Assembly: GCF_012927345.1 (NCBI RefSeq)
Contig: NZ_JABBGJ010000034.1
Span: forward strand, 1-64,000
Length of the DNA stretch: 64,000 bases
Direction: 5' to 3'
Source of the DNA: Paraburkholderia polaris
GTDB taxonomy: Bacteria; Pseudomonadota; Gammaproteobacteria; Burkholderiales; Burkholderiaceae
The notes under the pieces were generated by a model, which ran no database searches, was not told the origin of the DNA, and was given only the letters and a program-made list of their open reading frames with translations. Position numbers and translations under genes: made by a program. This document shows positions 28,327-37,489 of the stretch, in pieces. The stretch's first letter is position 1. Each line of letters starts with the position of its first letter.

Positions 28327-29340
28327 TTACCGCCGTCCGCGCTGCACAAACGCAACGAAGATAATCACGACGCCCTGCACCGCAGCGTTCAGATACACGC
28401 TGATGATGCTGGTCAGATTCAGAATGTTGGCGATTACCGAAAGCAGGATTGCGCCGATCACCGTGCCGACCACGCGACCTTCGCCCCCCTTCAGCGCAGT
28501 GCCGCCCACCACCACCGATGCAATCGCTTCGAGCTCCCAGAGCAGGCCGGTGGTTGGCGTGGCCGAGCCGAGCCGCGGCACGTACAGCACTGTCGCAACG
28601 CCGACGCAGATACCGAGCAATACGTACGTAATGATCTTCACGGTATCGACGCGAATCGCCGCGTAGCGCGCGACCTGTTCGTTCGAGCCAATCGCCTGCA
28701 CGTGACGGCCGAACGCGGTGCGATTGAGGATCAACGCGCCGCCCGCCGCGACGACCAGGAACACCCAGATCGGTACCGGCACGCCAAACAGACTCGCGTA
28801 ATAAACCGGCCCGTATAAGTCGGACAACGAGTTATCCAGAGTCAGCGCGCCCCCATCCGCGAGCCACGTCAGCACCGCGCGAAAAATGCCCAACGTACCC
28901 AGCGTAACGATGAATGGCTCGATGCGTCCTTTGGTAATCAGCAGGCCGTGGGCGCAGCCGAACAAACCGCCGAGCACCAGCGCGAGCACGATGCCGAGCG
29001 TCACAATCAGCAAAGGCGCCAACGTATGACCGCCGACACCGGCAGCGAGTCCGTTCATCAGCCAGATCATGCTGCCCGCGATCAGCGCCGCCATCGACCC
29101 GACCGACAGATCGATGCCGCCCGAAATGATCACGAATGTCATGCCGACCGCGATGATGCCGATGAACGACGTGCGGGTAAGCACATTCATCATGTTGTCG
29201 AGCGTCGCGAAATCGCGGTTGAGTAGCGTGCCGACAATGCACAGCACGATCAGCCCGACGAGCGGCCCGAGCGCATACAGACGATGCGCGAAGCGCAACG
29301 CGCGGCCGGATTGAACGGCTTCAGTGGGTGCCGGTCGCAT
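28327..29340 (-). CDS. Sugar ABC transporter permease (RbsC-like)
   Basis: 337 residues with about eight to ten hydrophobic helices. The conserved CUT2 permease stretch GGIDLSVGSMAALIAG is near residue 70 and GGEGRVVGTVIGA near 290. Its start overlaps the end of the ATPase gene by about 20 bp, indicating translational coupling. Confidence 0.93.
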   Translation of the reverse strand: MRPAPTEAVQSGRALRFAHRLYALGPLVGLIVLCIVGTLLNRDFATLDNMMNVLTRTSFIGIIAVGMTFVIISGGIDLSVGSMAALIAGSMIWLMNGLAAGVGGHTLAPLLIVTLGIVLALVLGGLFGCAHGLLITKGRIEPFIVTLGTLGIFRAVLTWLADGGALTLDNSLSDLYGPVYYASLFGVPVPIWVFLVVAAGGALILNRTAFGRHVQAIGSNEQVARYAAIRVDTVKIITYVLLGICVGVATVLYVPRLGSATPTTGLLWELEAIASVVVGGTALKGGEGRVVGTVIGAILLSVIANILNLTSIISVYLNAAVQGVVIIFVAFVQRGRR

Positions 29341-30808
29341 GTGCGATCAACTCCTCTTCGGTCAGATGCTCGAGCGTGAGCGTGGTTTGCAAGCATCCCG
29401 CGCGCATCACGGCGACGCGATGGCACAAGCCGATCAGCTCGATCAGTTCGGATGAAATGACGATTACCGCGCGGCCTTGGGCGGCGAGACGATGGATCAG
29501 GAAATAGATGTCGCGTTTCGCGCCGACATCGACGCCGCGAGTCGGCTCGTCGAGCACGATCACGTTCGGGTCGGGCTGCAGGAACTTGGCGAGCGCGAGC
29601 TTCTGCTGATTGCCGCCGGAGAGCATGCGGGCGCGGCTCGACAGATCGCCCGTGCGAATGCCGAAGTCGCTCACGGCTTTGATCAACGCCGCGCGGCCCG
29701 CTTTCATATCGAGCAAAGGATGCGCGTAGCGTTCGAGCGTCATCAGCGTGACGTTGTCCTGCAGGCTTAGATTCACATGCAGGCCTTTGCCTTTGCGGTC
29801 TTCGCTCAGATACGTGAGGCCGTGGCGCATGGCGTCGCGTGGGCTCTTCAGATCGGCGCGGCGGCCGGCGATTTCGATGCGGCCTGCCGTGCGTTTGCGC
29901 AGGCCGATGATCGCTTCGAACGCTTCAGTGCGTCCTGCGCCGACGAGGCCGGCAAAACCCAGCACTTCGCCGGCGCGCACCTCGAAGCTTAGGTCTTCGA
30001 CCCAGTCCGGTACGGCGAGGCCTTCTACTTTCAACGCGATCGGCGCGTCGGCAGGCACAGTGATCTTGTCGGGGAACATATCGGACACGTCGCGCCCGAC
30101 CATCAGATTCGCCATCTGCTGCCGCGCGAGTCCGGCGGTTTCGCCGCGCGCGACAAAGCGGCCGTCGCGCATCACGATCACTTCGTCGGTGATGCGCTCG
30201 ACTTCATCCAGCTTGTGCGAGATGTAGACGATGGTCACGCCGTCGGCTTTCAGCTTCGCCATCAGCGTGAAGAGCCGCTCGGTTTCGGAAGGCGTGAGCG
30301 TGGCGGTCGGTTCGTCCATGATGAGCAAACGTGCGCGACGGGATAGTGCCTTGGCAATCTCCACCATCTGCTTTTCCGCGACAATCAATTCGCGCACTTT
30401 CGTATCCGGCGCTTTCTCGAGGCCGACCTGCGCGAGATACCGCGCGGCCTCTGCCCGCATTGCGGCGTCGTCGACGAACCAGCCGCGCCGCTTTTCATGG
30501 CCGAGATACATGTTCTGCGCGATTGTCAGATGCTCGGCAAGATTGAACTCCTGGTGAATCAGCACGATGCCAGCCGCTTCCGCGTCGCGCGAACCGATGA
30601 ACTGCTGCGCGTGGCCGTCGACCAGCAAGGTGCCCGAGGTCGCCGTTTCGTAGCCGGCGAGGATTTTCATCAGCGTCGACTTGCCCGCGCCGTTCTCGCC
30701 GAGCAAACCGTAGATGCGCCCCGGCGCCAGCTCGAAGCTCACCCCGTGCAGCACGCGCACCGGCCCGAAGTCTTTGCGGATATCGTCGAAACGGATAGCG
30801 AGGCTCAC
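29321..30808 (-). CDS. Sugar ABC transporter ATPase with two ABC domains (RbsA/MglA-like)
   Basis: 495 residues. The first ABC domain has Walker A GENGAGKST, Walker B LLIMDEPT and VSRRAR-type signature variation. The second has the typical degenerate Walker A (GLVGAGRTEAF), signature LSGGNQQKLALAKFL and VIVLDEPTRGVDVGAKRD, the CUT2 hallmark. It is the first gene of the four-gene operon running to 26130. The promoter should lie in 30809-31000, which contains no other gene. Confidence 0.94.
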   Translation of the reverse strand: MSLAIRFDDIRKDFGPVRVLHGVSFELAPGRIYGLLGENGAGKSTLMKILAGYETATSGTLLVDGHAQQFIGSRDAEAAGIVLIHQEFNLAEHLTIAQNMYLGHEKRRGWFVDDAAMRAEAARYLAQVGLEKAPDTKVRELIVAEKQMVEIAKALSRRARLLIMDEPTATLTPSETERLFTLMAKLKADGVTIVYISHKLDEVERITDEVIVMRDGRFVARGETAGLARQQMANLMVGRDVSDMFPDKITVPADAPIALKVEGLAVPDWVEDLSFEVRAGEVLGFAGLVGAGRTEAFEAIIGLRKRTAGRIEIAGRRADLKSPRDAMRHGLTYLSEDRKGKGLHVNLSLQDNVTLMTLERYAHPLLDMKAGRAALIKAVSDFGIRTGDLSSRARMLSGGNQQKLALAKFLQPDPNVIVLDEPTRGVDVGAKRDIYFLIHRLAAQGRAVIVISSELIELIGLCHRVAVMRAGCLQTTLTLEHLTEEELIAHATGTH

Positions 30809-31002
30809 GGCTTACGCGCTCCCCGATATCGCATGCATGACGTCCATCGCAGTGACGGAAAAACCTGTCGCCTGCTTTCCTGCAATTGCCGTTCTATTCC
30901 GGAAGTGGTCACCGTACCCTCGCGACGCAGATTCACTTCATAATCGGCTCTGTCGTTCCGCCGACCCTTGCACAGCGGTTTGACCACTATCCAGGAGAGT
31001 TC

Positions 31003-31263
31003 ATGTTTGAACAGTGTGAATGGATCAACGAGCCTCCTGAATGGAAAATAGACGACCATCAGCTTCAGGTGATCACCGGAGGGAATACTGACTTTTGGCG
31101 GCAGACGCAATACGGATTTACACGGCGTTGCACGAGGCGTTTCCGGACCCCGGTGCGTTACACGGGCGCGTCGGACTTCACGCGCGCGTTTCGACGGGCT
31201 TATGGTTTCGCGCCACAAGGGCTTCGGACGTACAAGGACTGGTTTCCGGGCCCGCAACCTTGA
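31003..31263 (+). pseudogene. Chimeric remnant: DUF1349-like N terminus joined to AraC-like C terminus
   Basis: 86 codons from ATG 31003, which has a strong CAGGAGAG ribosome site. Residues 1-40 look like the start of a DUF1349 protein (CEWINEPPEWKIDDHQ, then TDFWRQTQYGF). Residues ~50-80 look like the last helix of an AraC/XylS DNA-binding domain (SDFTRAFRRAYGFAP). The two parts belong to unrelated families, so a deletion has probably fused two genes. The peptide may still be made, but neither part is complete. Confidence 0.6.
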
Positions 31264-31432
31264 TGCACGCCGTCCGATCGGGCGGCCCGGCAAGCCACTG
31301 CGTTGCCTGCCCCAGATACGAGCGACACAAGTCTCATAAGGCGTTGTACACGCGGTGAGCAATTGTCCGAGTGCAGGCGGCATGCGGGCGGTAATCTGCC
31401 TGAGTGTCGCAACCCGGCGCGCTAAAGTTGCA

Positions 31433-31777
31433 CTAGCGGCGCGTGAGCATCGCCAGCATCCGATGGGCGTTCAAATTGTAGTCGGTCAGCGTGCCGCTAA
31501 AGGAGCGCGTGATCGGGAACGTGGCCACCGTAGTCGGGAGCGCATCGGCGACGTCGCTGGGTTCTGCGTCGGCTGCGGAAATAGACCCGGCAGCGCGCTG
31601 AAAGCACACGATGCGTGATGGCTGATCACACCTCGTCACCGCGCCGTCTTCAATCAGTGTGTGCAACAGATCGCGCACGATATCAGTCGGCTTTTCGAAT
31701 GTCTTGGCCAAGCCTCTCGCGGTATAGCGTTGGCCCTCTTTCATCTGATCGAGTAGTGCAGAACGGGTCAATTTCAT
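31433..31777 (-). CDS. Small hypothetical protein with winged-helix-like N terminus
   Basis: 114 residues from ATG at 31777. Residues 1-50 (LLDQMKEGQRYTARGLAK, DIVRDLLHTLIEDGAV) have the helix-turn-helix plus wing look of small DNA-binding proteins. The rest is Ser/Thr/Ala-rich. No family recognised. It faces the LysR-headed operon across about 316 bp. Confidence 0.6.
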   Translation of the reverse strand: MKLTRSALLDQMKEGQRYTARGLAKTFEKPTDIVRDLLHTLIEDGAVTRCDQPSRIVCFQRAAGSISAADAEPSDVADALPTTVATFPITRSFSGTLTDYNLNAHRMLAMLTRR

Positions 31778-32093
31778 GGCGGATTCATATTTTCCAGAAA
31801 AATGATTGTCCGCCTCTACGGGACCCGTGGAAAACCAATTTGTTCTGCTATGCAAAGTATCGCCCGCGACAAGTTGCGGGATTCTTGCAAGCAGGCGTTT
31901 TGACAGCTCACATCACCGAGCCGCCTTTGCGATTCGGTGTTTGAGCCAGCGAAGGGATATCCTGGCGCGCCGTCAACCGTTTTCCACCTTCCAGACTATC
32001 TAAAGCATTTTTTATGATTTGCAATTCGCATGCTTCATGCGTAAGAATGCGTTTTCCGAATTCATCGATCTGATCGATCAGACTTGCGTATCC
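31778..32093. promoter_or_regulatory. Divergent promoter region upstream of the LysR-headed operon
   Basis: About 316 bp without a gene. It includes a perfect 10-bp palindrome TGATCGATCA at 32071-32080, only 13 bp before the LysR start, which could be an autoregulatory operator. This is inferred from position; no T-N11-A pair stood out clearly. Confidence 0.35.
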
Positions 32094-33083
32094 ATGGAAA
32101 TTCGCCAACTGGAAGCGTTTGCTGCAGTGATGTCGGCCGGCAGCGTCACCGCCGCCGGGCGGTTGCTCGGACGGTCGCAACCCGCCGTCACGCGTTCCAT
32201 TCAGGAACTGGAAGCCGAAATCGGCTATCCGTTGTTCCAGCGCTTTGGGCCGCGGGTCGCGCCCACCCGTGAGGCATCGCAGCTCTATCAGGACGTCGAA
32301 CGCACCTTGGCTAGCCTGCGCCAGGTCAAGGCGCGCGCCGAACAGATTGCTCGACAGGCGCCGCCGCCCGTTACCCTCGCCGCAACGTCCGCGCTCGCTG
32401 TCGGGCTGGTGCCTCGCGCGCTGGCCTTGCTCGATCGGAGTCATCCGCTCGAATCGGTGCATTTGCGCAGCGCAGCACCCGAACAGGTGGTGGATGCCGT
32501 GCTGAACGGTACGGTCGATATTGGTGTATCGAGCCTGCCGCTGGAGCATCGCGGCGTGCTCGTGCACTGGATCGGCGAATCCGCGTGCGTTGCCGCCGTG
32601 CACGCGGACGACCCGCTCGCGCAAGCGCCGCGCATCGCGTTGAGCGACTTCGCAAACCGGCGCCTCGTCACCATGCAAAACCCCTACCGGCTGCGGCCGC
32701 GGCTCGATTCGGCGTTCGCGCAAGCGGGCGTGCGCACGGCCGGCGTGATTGAAACCAACTCATCGCTCAACGCACTCGGTGCAGTACGCGCGGGTCTCGG
32801 GCTCGCGGTGCTGGAACCGGTGACGGCGCTTGGATTACCCGTCGAGGGCGTGGTGATCCGTCCGCTCGATATGCGCATCGCATTCCTGTTCGGTGCCATC
32901 ACACCGGAATTTCGTCCGCCGAGCGCGGCGACCCTTGCTGCAGTGCAGGCGCTTGCACAGGCGGCCGCCGAGGTCTTGCCCGACTTCATTCTGCACGACG
33001 CAAGCCAGCACAGCGCGATCCTTCAGGCGCTCTACGACGCGCCCGACGACATTCTCAATCCGACCGAAGAGCACACCACGTGA
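32094..33083 (+). CDS. LysR-family regulator heading the importer operon
   Basis: 329 residues from ATG 32094 (MEIRQLEAF), the usual LysR start. The frame's earlier ATG at 32019 would add unrelated residues. N-terminal winged HTH (SAGSVTAAGRLLGRSQPAVTRSIQELE) and a C-terminal periplasmic-binding-like effector domain. The stop overlaps the GTG start of the next gene by 4 bp, so unusually the regulator is co-transcribed with and precedes the genes it probably controls. Confidence 0.92.
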   Translation: MEIRQLEAFAAVMSAGSVTAAGRLLGRSQPAVTRSIQELEAEIGYPLFQRFGPRVAPTREASQLYQDVERTLASLRQVKARAEQIARQAPPPVTLAATSALAVGLVPRALALLDRSHPLESVHLRSAAPEQVVDAVLNGTVDIGVSSLPLEHRGVLVHWIGESACVAAVHADDPLAQAPRIALSDFANRRLVTMQNPYRLRPRLDSAFAQAGVRTAGVIETNSSLNALGAVRAGLGLAVLEPVTALGLPVEGVVIRPLDMRIAFLFGAITPEFRPPSAATLAAVQALAQAAAEVLPDFILHDASQHSAILQALYDAPDDILNPTEEHTT

Positions 33084-34558
33084 GCCCCGACACTGCCGCC
33101 TCATCGACTCCACCCAGCGGCCTCGCGGCGCTCGAAGCACGGCTCGCCGAAGACCTGTCCCTGCTCGAATTGCCGGCACGGGAATGGGTGATCGGCAAAA
33201 CCCACGAGGGCGGCGAGGTGCTGGACGTCGCGGTGATCGGCGGCGGCATGGCCGGGCTGGCGGCGGCCGCCGCGCTCAAGCTGCTGGGCGTACGGGCACG
33301 CATTTTCGACCGCTCGCCGCAAGGCCTGGAAGGCCCCTGGGCCACGACCGCCCGCATGGAAACGCTGCGCTCGCCGAAGCAACTGACCGGGCCGGCCCTG
33401 GGATTGCCTGCGCTGACGTTTCGCGCGTGGTTCGAGGCGCAGTTCGGCGCGCAAGCATGGCAAGCGCTCGACAAAATCGACCGCCTGCAATGGATGGAGT
33501 ATCTGGTCTGGTATCGCCGCGTGCTCGCGCTGGACGTCCGCAACGACCACGCAATCGAAGCCGTTACGCCGCGCGCCGACGGTCTCGTCGCACTGAGCGT
33601 GCGAACGCATGACACGCGCTTCGATGTCTACGCACGACGTGTCGTGCTGGCAACCGGCCGCGATGGATTGGGCGGCCCTGGGTTGCCAGATTTCGTCGAA
33701 GGGTTGCCGCGCAGCCGTTGGGCGCATTCGTCCGATACCTACGATTACAGCACCCTCGCCGGCAAGCGCGTGGCGGTGGTCGGCGGGGGCGCGTCGGCAA
33801 TGGACAGCGCCGCCACGGCGCTCGAAGCCGGGGCCGCGAGCGTCGATTTGCTGGTCAGACGCGCTGACTTTCCGCGAGTCAACAAGGGCAAAGGCGCCGG
33901 CAATCCGGGGCTGACGCATGGTCATCAGGCGCTGCCCGACGAGTGGAAATGGAAGATCCGCCATTACATCAACACGGTGCAGGTGCCGCCGCCGCGCGGC
34001 AGCACGCTGCGGGTGTCGCGTCATGCGAACGCGCGCTTCAACCTGGGATGCCCGGTGTCGTCGGTCGAGAGCACGGCGAACGGCCTCGCCATCCACACGC
34101 CCAAGGGCATCTTTGCGGCCGACTTCCTCGTGGTCTCGACGGGCTTCAAAATCGACTGGACCCTGCGCCCCGAGTTCGCGGCGTTTGCACCGCATATCCG
34201 CACCTGGGCCAGCCGCTACCAGCCGCGCGGCGCGGACGATCAAGATACCGAACTGTCCGACTCGCCCGATCTCGGCGCGGCGTTCGAATTCATCGAACAA
34301 GTCCCCGGCGCCTGCCCCGGGCTGTCGAACATTCACTGTTTCTGTTATCCGGCGACGCTCTCGCACGGCGCCGTCTCCGGCGACATTCCCGCCGTCAGCA
34401 CGGGGGCGAAGCGCCTTGCCCGGGGCATCGCCGCCCTACTGTACGAGGAAGACGTGGAGCAGCACTACGCCGCGCTGGAAGCCTACGCGGAGCCCGAGCT
34501 CTACGGCGACGAATGGCAGCCCGCCGAAGCCCCGGCCCAGTACACGGTGGACCAATGA
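33080..34558 (+). CDS. FAD/NAD(P)-binding oxidoreductase (flavin monooxygenase-like)
   Basis: 492 residues, GTG start at 33080 overlapping the LysR stop. There are two dinucleotide-binding folds: VAVIGGGMAGLAAAAAL near 52 (FAD) and VAVVGGGASAMDSAATALEAGA near 232 (NADPH). DFLVVSTGF near 350 resembles the ATG-type motif of class B flavin monooxygenases and N-hydroxylases. It probably oxidises the molecule brought in by the following transporter. Substrate unknown. Confidence 0.82.
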   Translation: MSPDTAASSTPPSGLAALEARLAEDLSLLELPAREWVIGKTHEGGEVLDVAVIGGGMAGLAAAAALKLLGVRARIFDRSPQGLEGPWATTARMETLRSPKQLTGPALGLPALTFRAWFEAQFGAQAWQALDKIDRLQWMEYLVWYRRVLALDVRNDHAIEAVTPRADGLVALSVRTHDTRFDVYARRVVLATGRDGLGGPGLPDFVEGLPRSRWAHSSDTYDYSTLAGKRVAVVGGGASAMDSAATALEAGAASVDLLVRRADFPRVNKGKGAGNPGLTHGHQALPDEWKWKIRHYINTVQVPPPRGSTLRVSRHANARFNLGCPVSSVESTANGLAIHTPKGIFAADFLVVSTGFKIDWTLRPEFAAFAPHIRTWASRYQPRGADDQDTELSDSPDLGAAFEFIEQVPGACPGLSNIHCFCYPATLSHGAVSGDIPAVSTGAKRLARGIAALLYEEDVEQHYAALEAYAEPELYGDEWQPAEAPAQYTVDQ

Positions 34559-35529
34559 GTGGCTGGCTCATTCGCCGTATCGCGCAGGCGGCGTTCGTGG
34601 TGCTGCTGATGACGCTGATCGTGTTCGTCGGCCTGCACGCGATCGGCAACCCCATCGATATCCTGATCGGACAAGACGTCGATCAGGTCGACCGGGCACG
34701 CATCATCGCGCAACTGGGTCTCGACCAGCCGCTCTGGAAACAGTACCTCGCGTTCCTCGCCGGCGCGGCGCACGGCGATCTCGGCAACAGCTTCGTCTAT
34801 AACGAACCCGCCATTCGCCTGATCCTGCAACGCCTGCCCGCGACGTTAGAGCTTGCTGTCGCGGCGCTGCTGCTCGCGCTCGTGATCGGCATCCCGCTCG
34901 GCTTGTTCGCGGGTCTGCGGCCGAGTCATCCGCTGTCGAAAATACTGATGACCGGCAGCATCGTCGGCTTCTCGCTGCCGACATTCTGGGTCGGTCTGAT
35001 GCTCATCATGCTGTTCAGCGTGAAGCTCGGCTGGCTGCCTGCCAGCGGCCGCGGCGCAACCGCGAGCCTGTTCGGCGTTCAGTGGTCATGGCTCACGCTG
35101 GACGGCCTGCGTCACCTGATCCTGCCTGCGCTGAATCTGGCGCTCTTCAAGATATCGCTCGTACTGCGCCTGACGAGCGCCGGCGTGCGCGAGGTCCTGC
35201 CGATGGAACATGTGCGTTTCGCGCGCGCCAAAGGTTTGTCGTCCACGCGCGTCGTGCTCGTCCACATCCTGCGCAACACGCTGATTCCGCTCATCACGGT
35301 GATCGGTCTGGAATTCGGTTCGACCATCGCGTTCGCCGTTGTTACCGAAACCGTGTTCGCGTGGCCAGGCGCAGGCAAGCTGATCCTCGACAGCATCAAC
35401 GCGCTCGACCGTCCGGTGATCCTGTCGTATCTGATCGTGGTTGTGTGCATGTTCGTCTCGCTGAACCTGTTCGTCGATATCCTCTACAAACTCCTCGATC
35501 CGCGCGTGCGGCTGGAGGGCACCCGATGA
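34555..35529 (+). CDS. Dipeptide/oligopeptide-type ABC permease (DppB-like)
   Basis: 324 residues from ATG 34555, overlapping the previous stop (ATGA). Six predicted membrane helices, with the permease motif EHVRFARAKGLSSTRVVLVHILRNTLIP near 220 characteristic of the DppB/OppB family. Pairs with the DppC-like gene that overlaps it by 4 bp. Confidence 0.93.
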   Translation: MSGWLIRRIAQAAFVVLLMTLIVFVGLHAIGNPIDILIGQDVDQVDRARIIAQLGLDQPLWKQYLAFLAGAAHGDLGNSFVYNEPAIRLILQRLPATLELAVAALLLALVIGIPLGLFAGLRPSHPLSKILMTGSIVGFSLPTFWVGLMLIMLFSVKLGWLPASGRGATASLFGVQWSWLTLDGLRHLILPALNLALFKISLVLRLTSAGVREVLPMEHVRFARAKGLSSTRVVLVHILRNTLIPLITVIGLEFGSTIAFAVVTETVFAWPGAGKLILDSINALDRPVILSYLIVVVCMFVSLNLFVDILYKLLDPRVRLEGTR

Positions 35530-36455
35530 ATACGACACCGCTGATGCCGGAAACGCCGGCGCGGATGGCGACGCCGCGCCGGCAGTCGCCGTGGCGCCGG
35601 CTGGTCGCGGATTTCGGCCGCTCGCCCGCGGCGCTGGCCGCGTTGAGCGTCGCGGTACTGCTCGTGCTCGCGGCCATTTTTGCGCCGCTCGTCACGCCGC
35701 AGAACCCCTATGATCTGCTGCAACTCGACGTACTCGACGCCCGCCTCCCACCCGGCTCGATGAATGGCGCCGGCACACATGCATACTGGCTCGGCACCGA
35801 CGGCCAGGGCCGCGACCTCTATTCCGCGATGCTCTACGGCCTGCGCCTGAGCCTTTCCGTCGGCCTCGGCTCGGCGTTCATCGCAGGCGTGGTCGGGACC
35901 GCGTTCGGCCTGATCGCGGCGTACGCGGGTGGCAAGACCGATAGCCTCATCATGCGGCTCGTGGACCTGCTGCTCGCCTTCCCTTCCATTCTTGTCGCGA
36001 TGATGCTGCTCGCCTTCCTCGGCAAGAGCGTGACGAACGTCGTGCTCACGCTGGTGCTGATCGAATGGGCGTATTACGCACGGACCGCCCGCGCGCAGGC
36101 ACTGGTCGAAGCGCGGCGCGAATACGTCGAAGCCGCGCGCAGTCTCGCGATCCCGGACTGGCGCATCGTGTTCGTTCACATCCTGCCGAACTGCCTGCCT
36201 CCGCTGATCGTGGTAGGCACGCTGCAGGTCGCGCGTGCGATCACGCTCGAAGCGACGCTGTCGTTTCTCGGACTCGGCGTGCCGATTACCGAACCCTCGC
36301 TCGGACTGCTGATTGCCAACGGTTATCAGACCATGCTCTCAGGCGAATACTGGATCAGCGTCTATCCGGGTCTGGCGCTGCTGGCGATGCTCGTATCGAT
36401 CAACATGGTCGGCGACCGGCTGCGCACCCTGCTCAATCCGAGGTTCGTGAAATGA
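35526..36455 (+). CDS. Dipeptide/oligopeptide-type ABC permease (DppC-like)
   Basis: 309 residues from ATG 35526, overlapping the previous stop by 4 bp. N-terminal cytoplasmic tail, first helix at ~38-58, periplasmic HAYWLGTDGQGRDLYSAMLYG block typical of DppC/OppC, and EAA loop EYVEAARSLAIPDWRIVFVHILPN. Second permease half of the importer. Confidence 0.93.
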   Translation: MNTTPLMPETPARMATPRRQSPWRRLVADFGRSPAALAALSVAVLLVLAAIFAPLVTPQNPYDLLQLDVLDARLPPGSMNGAGTHAYWLGTDGQGRDLYSAMLYGLRLSLSVGLGSAFIAGVVGTAFGLIAAYAGGKTDSLIMRLVDLLLAFPSILVAMMLLAFLGKSVTNVVLTLVLIEWAYYARTARAQALVEARREYVEAARSLAIPDWRIVFVHILPNCLPPLIVVGTLQVARAITLEATLSFLGLGVPITEPSLGLLIANGYQTMLSGEYWISVYPGLALLAMLVSINMVGDRLRTLLNPRFVK

Positions 36456-37489
36456 GCGGTGCGACCTCACCTACTGTCGAAAACACGCTCGAAGTCCGGC
36501 ACCTGCAGACGCGTTTTTTCACGCGTGAAGGCGTATTGCCCGCTGTCGAAGACGTCTCGCTCACACTCGGGCGGGGCCGCGTGCTGGGTCTCGTCGGCGA
36601 ATCGGGTTCGGGTAAATCGGTCACCGGTTTTTCGATCATGGGACTCGTCGATGCGCCTGGCCGCGTGGTTGCCGGCGAGATCGTATTCAAGGGGAAAAAC
36701 CTGGTCGGCCTGCCGGAAGCGGAGATGCGGCGTCTGCGCGGCAGCCGCATCGCCATGGTGTTCCAGGATCCCATGTCCACGCTTAACCCCGTGCAACGCG
36801 TCGATGCGCAGATGATTGAAGCCGTGCGCGCGCATCGTCACGTTAGTCGGCGCACCGCGCGCGACGAGGCCTGCGAAGCGCTGGCGGCAATGGGCATCGC
36901 CAGCCCTGAGGAACGGCTGCGGGCGTATCCGCATCAGTTGTCGGGCGGCATGCGCCAACGTATTGCGATCGCGATTGCGATGCTGCACAAGCCCGATCTG
37001 ATCATCGCCGATGAACCGACCACCGCCCTCGATGTCACCATCCAGGCGCAGATTTTGTCGGAAGTGCAGACGCTCGTGCGCACGCAAGGCACCTCGCTGA
37101 TCTGGATCACGCACGACCTTTCCGTGGTGGCAGGTCTCGCCGACGACATCGCCGTCATGTATGCCGGAAGAGTCGTCGAACAGGGTAGCGTGGACGCCGT
37201 GCTGGATCATCCACAGCACCCCTACACCGCCGGGTTGATCGACAGTCTGCCCAGCCTCAATACGCGCGGTAAGCGGCTCACGCAGATTGCCGGCATGACG
37301 CCCGATCTGCGCTCGCTGCCGCCGGGCTGCGCCTTCGCTGCGCGCTGCACGCGGGCCACGGCGGTCTGCTCGACGCCACCGGCGCTCGAACCGTCACCGG
37401 CCGCGCAAGCTACCCAACGCGGCACGCATCTGGTGCGCTGTTTTCATCCGGGCCGTCAGGCCGGCGTGCGCAAGGAGGCGACCGCATGA
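36452..37489 (+). CDS. Oligopeptide-type ABC ATPase (DppD-like)
   Basis: 345 residues, ATGA overlap with dppC-like. Walker A GESGSGKSVTG, signature LSGGMRQRIAIAIAM, Walker B LIIADEPTTALD, switch His in THDLSVVAG. The C terminus carries the family's Cys cluster (GCAFAARCTRATAVC), which in the DppD/F group is thought to bind an iron-sulfur cluster. Confidence 0.94.
   Translation: MSGATSPTVENTLEVRHLQTRFFTREGVLPAVEDVSLTLGRGRVLGLVGESGSGKSVTGFSIMGLVDAPGRVVAGEIVFKGKNLVGLPEAEMRRLRGSRIAMVFQDPMSTLNPVQRVDAQMIEAVRAHRHVSRRTARDEACEALAAMGIASPEERLRAYPHQLSGGMRQRIAIAIAMLHKPDLIIADEPTTALDVTIQAQILSEVQTLVRTQGTSLIWITHDLSVVAGLADDIAVMYAGRVVEQGSVDAVLDHPQHPYTAGLIDSLPSLNTRGKRLTQIAGMTPDLRSLPPGCAFAARCTRATAVCSTPPALEPSPAAQATQRGTHLVRCFHPGRQAGVRKEATA

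Noticed and set aside
33101..34366. 421-codon - strand ORF
   Set aside because: Antisense shadow of the FAD oxidoreductase gene, which has clear Rossmann motifs.
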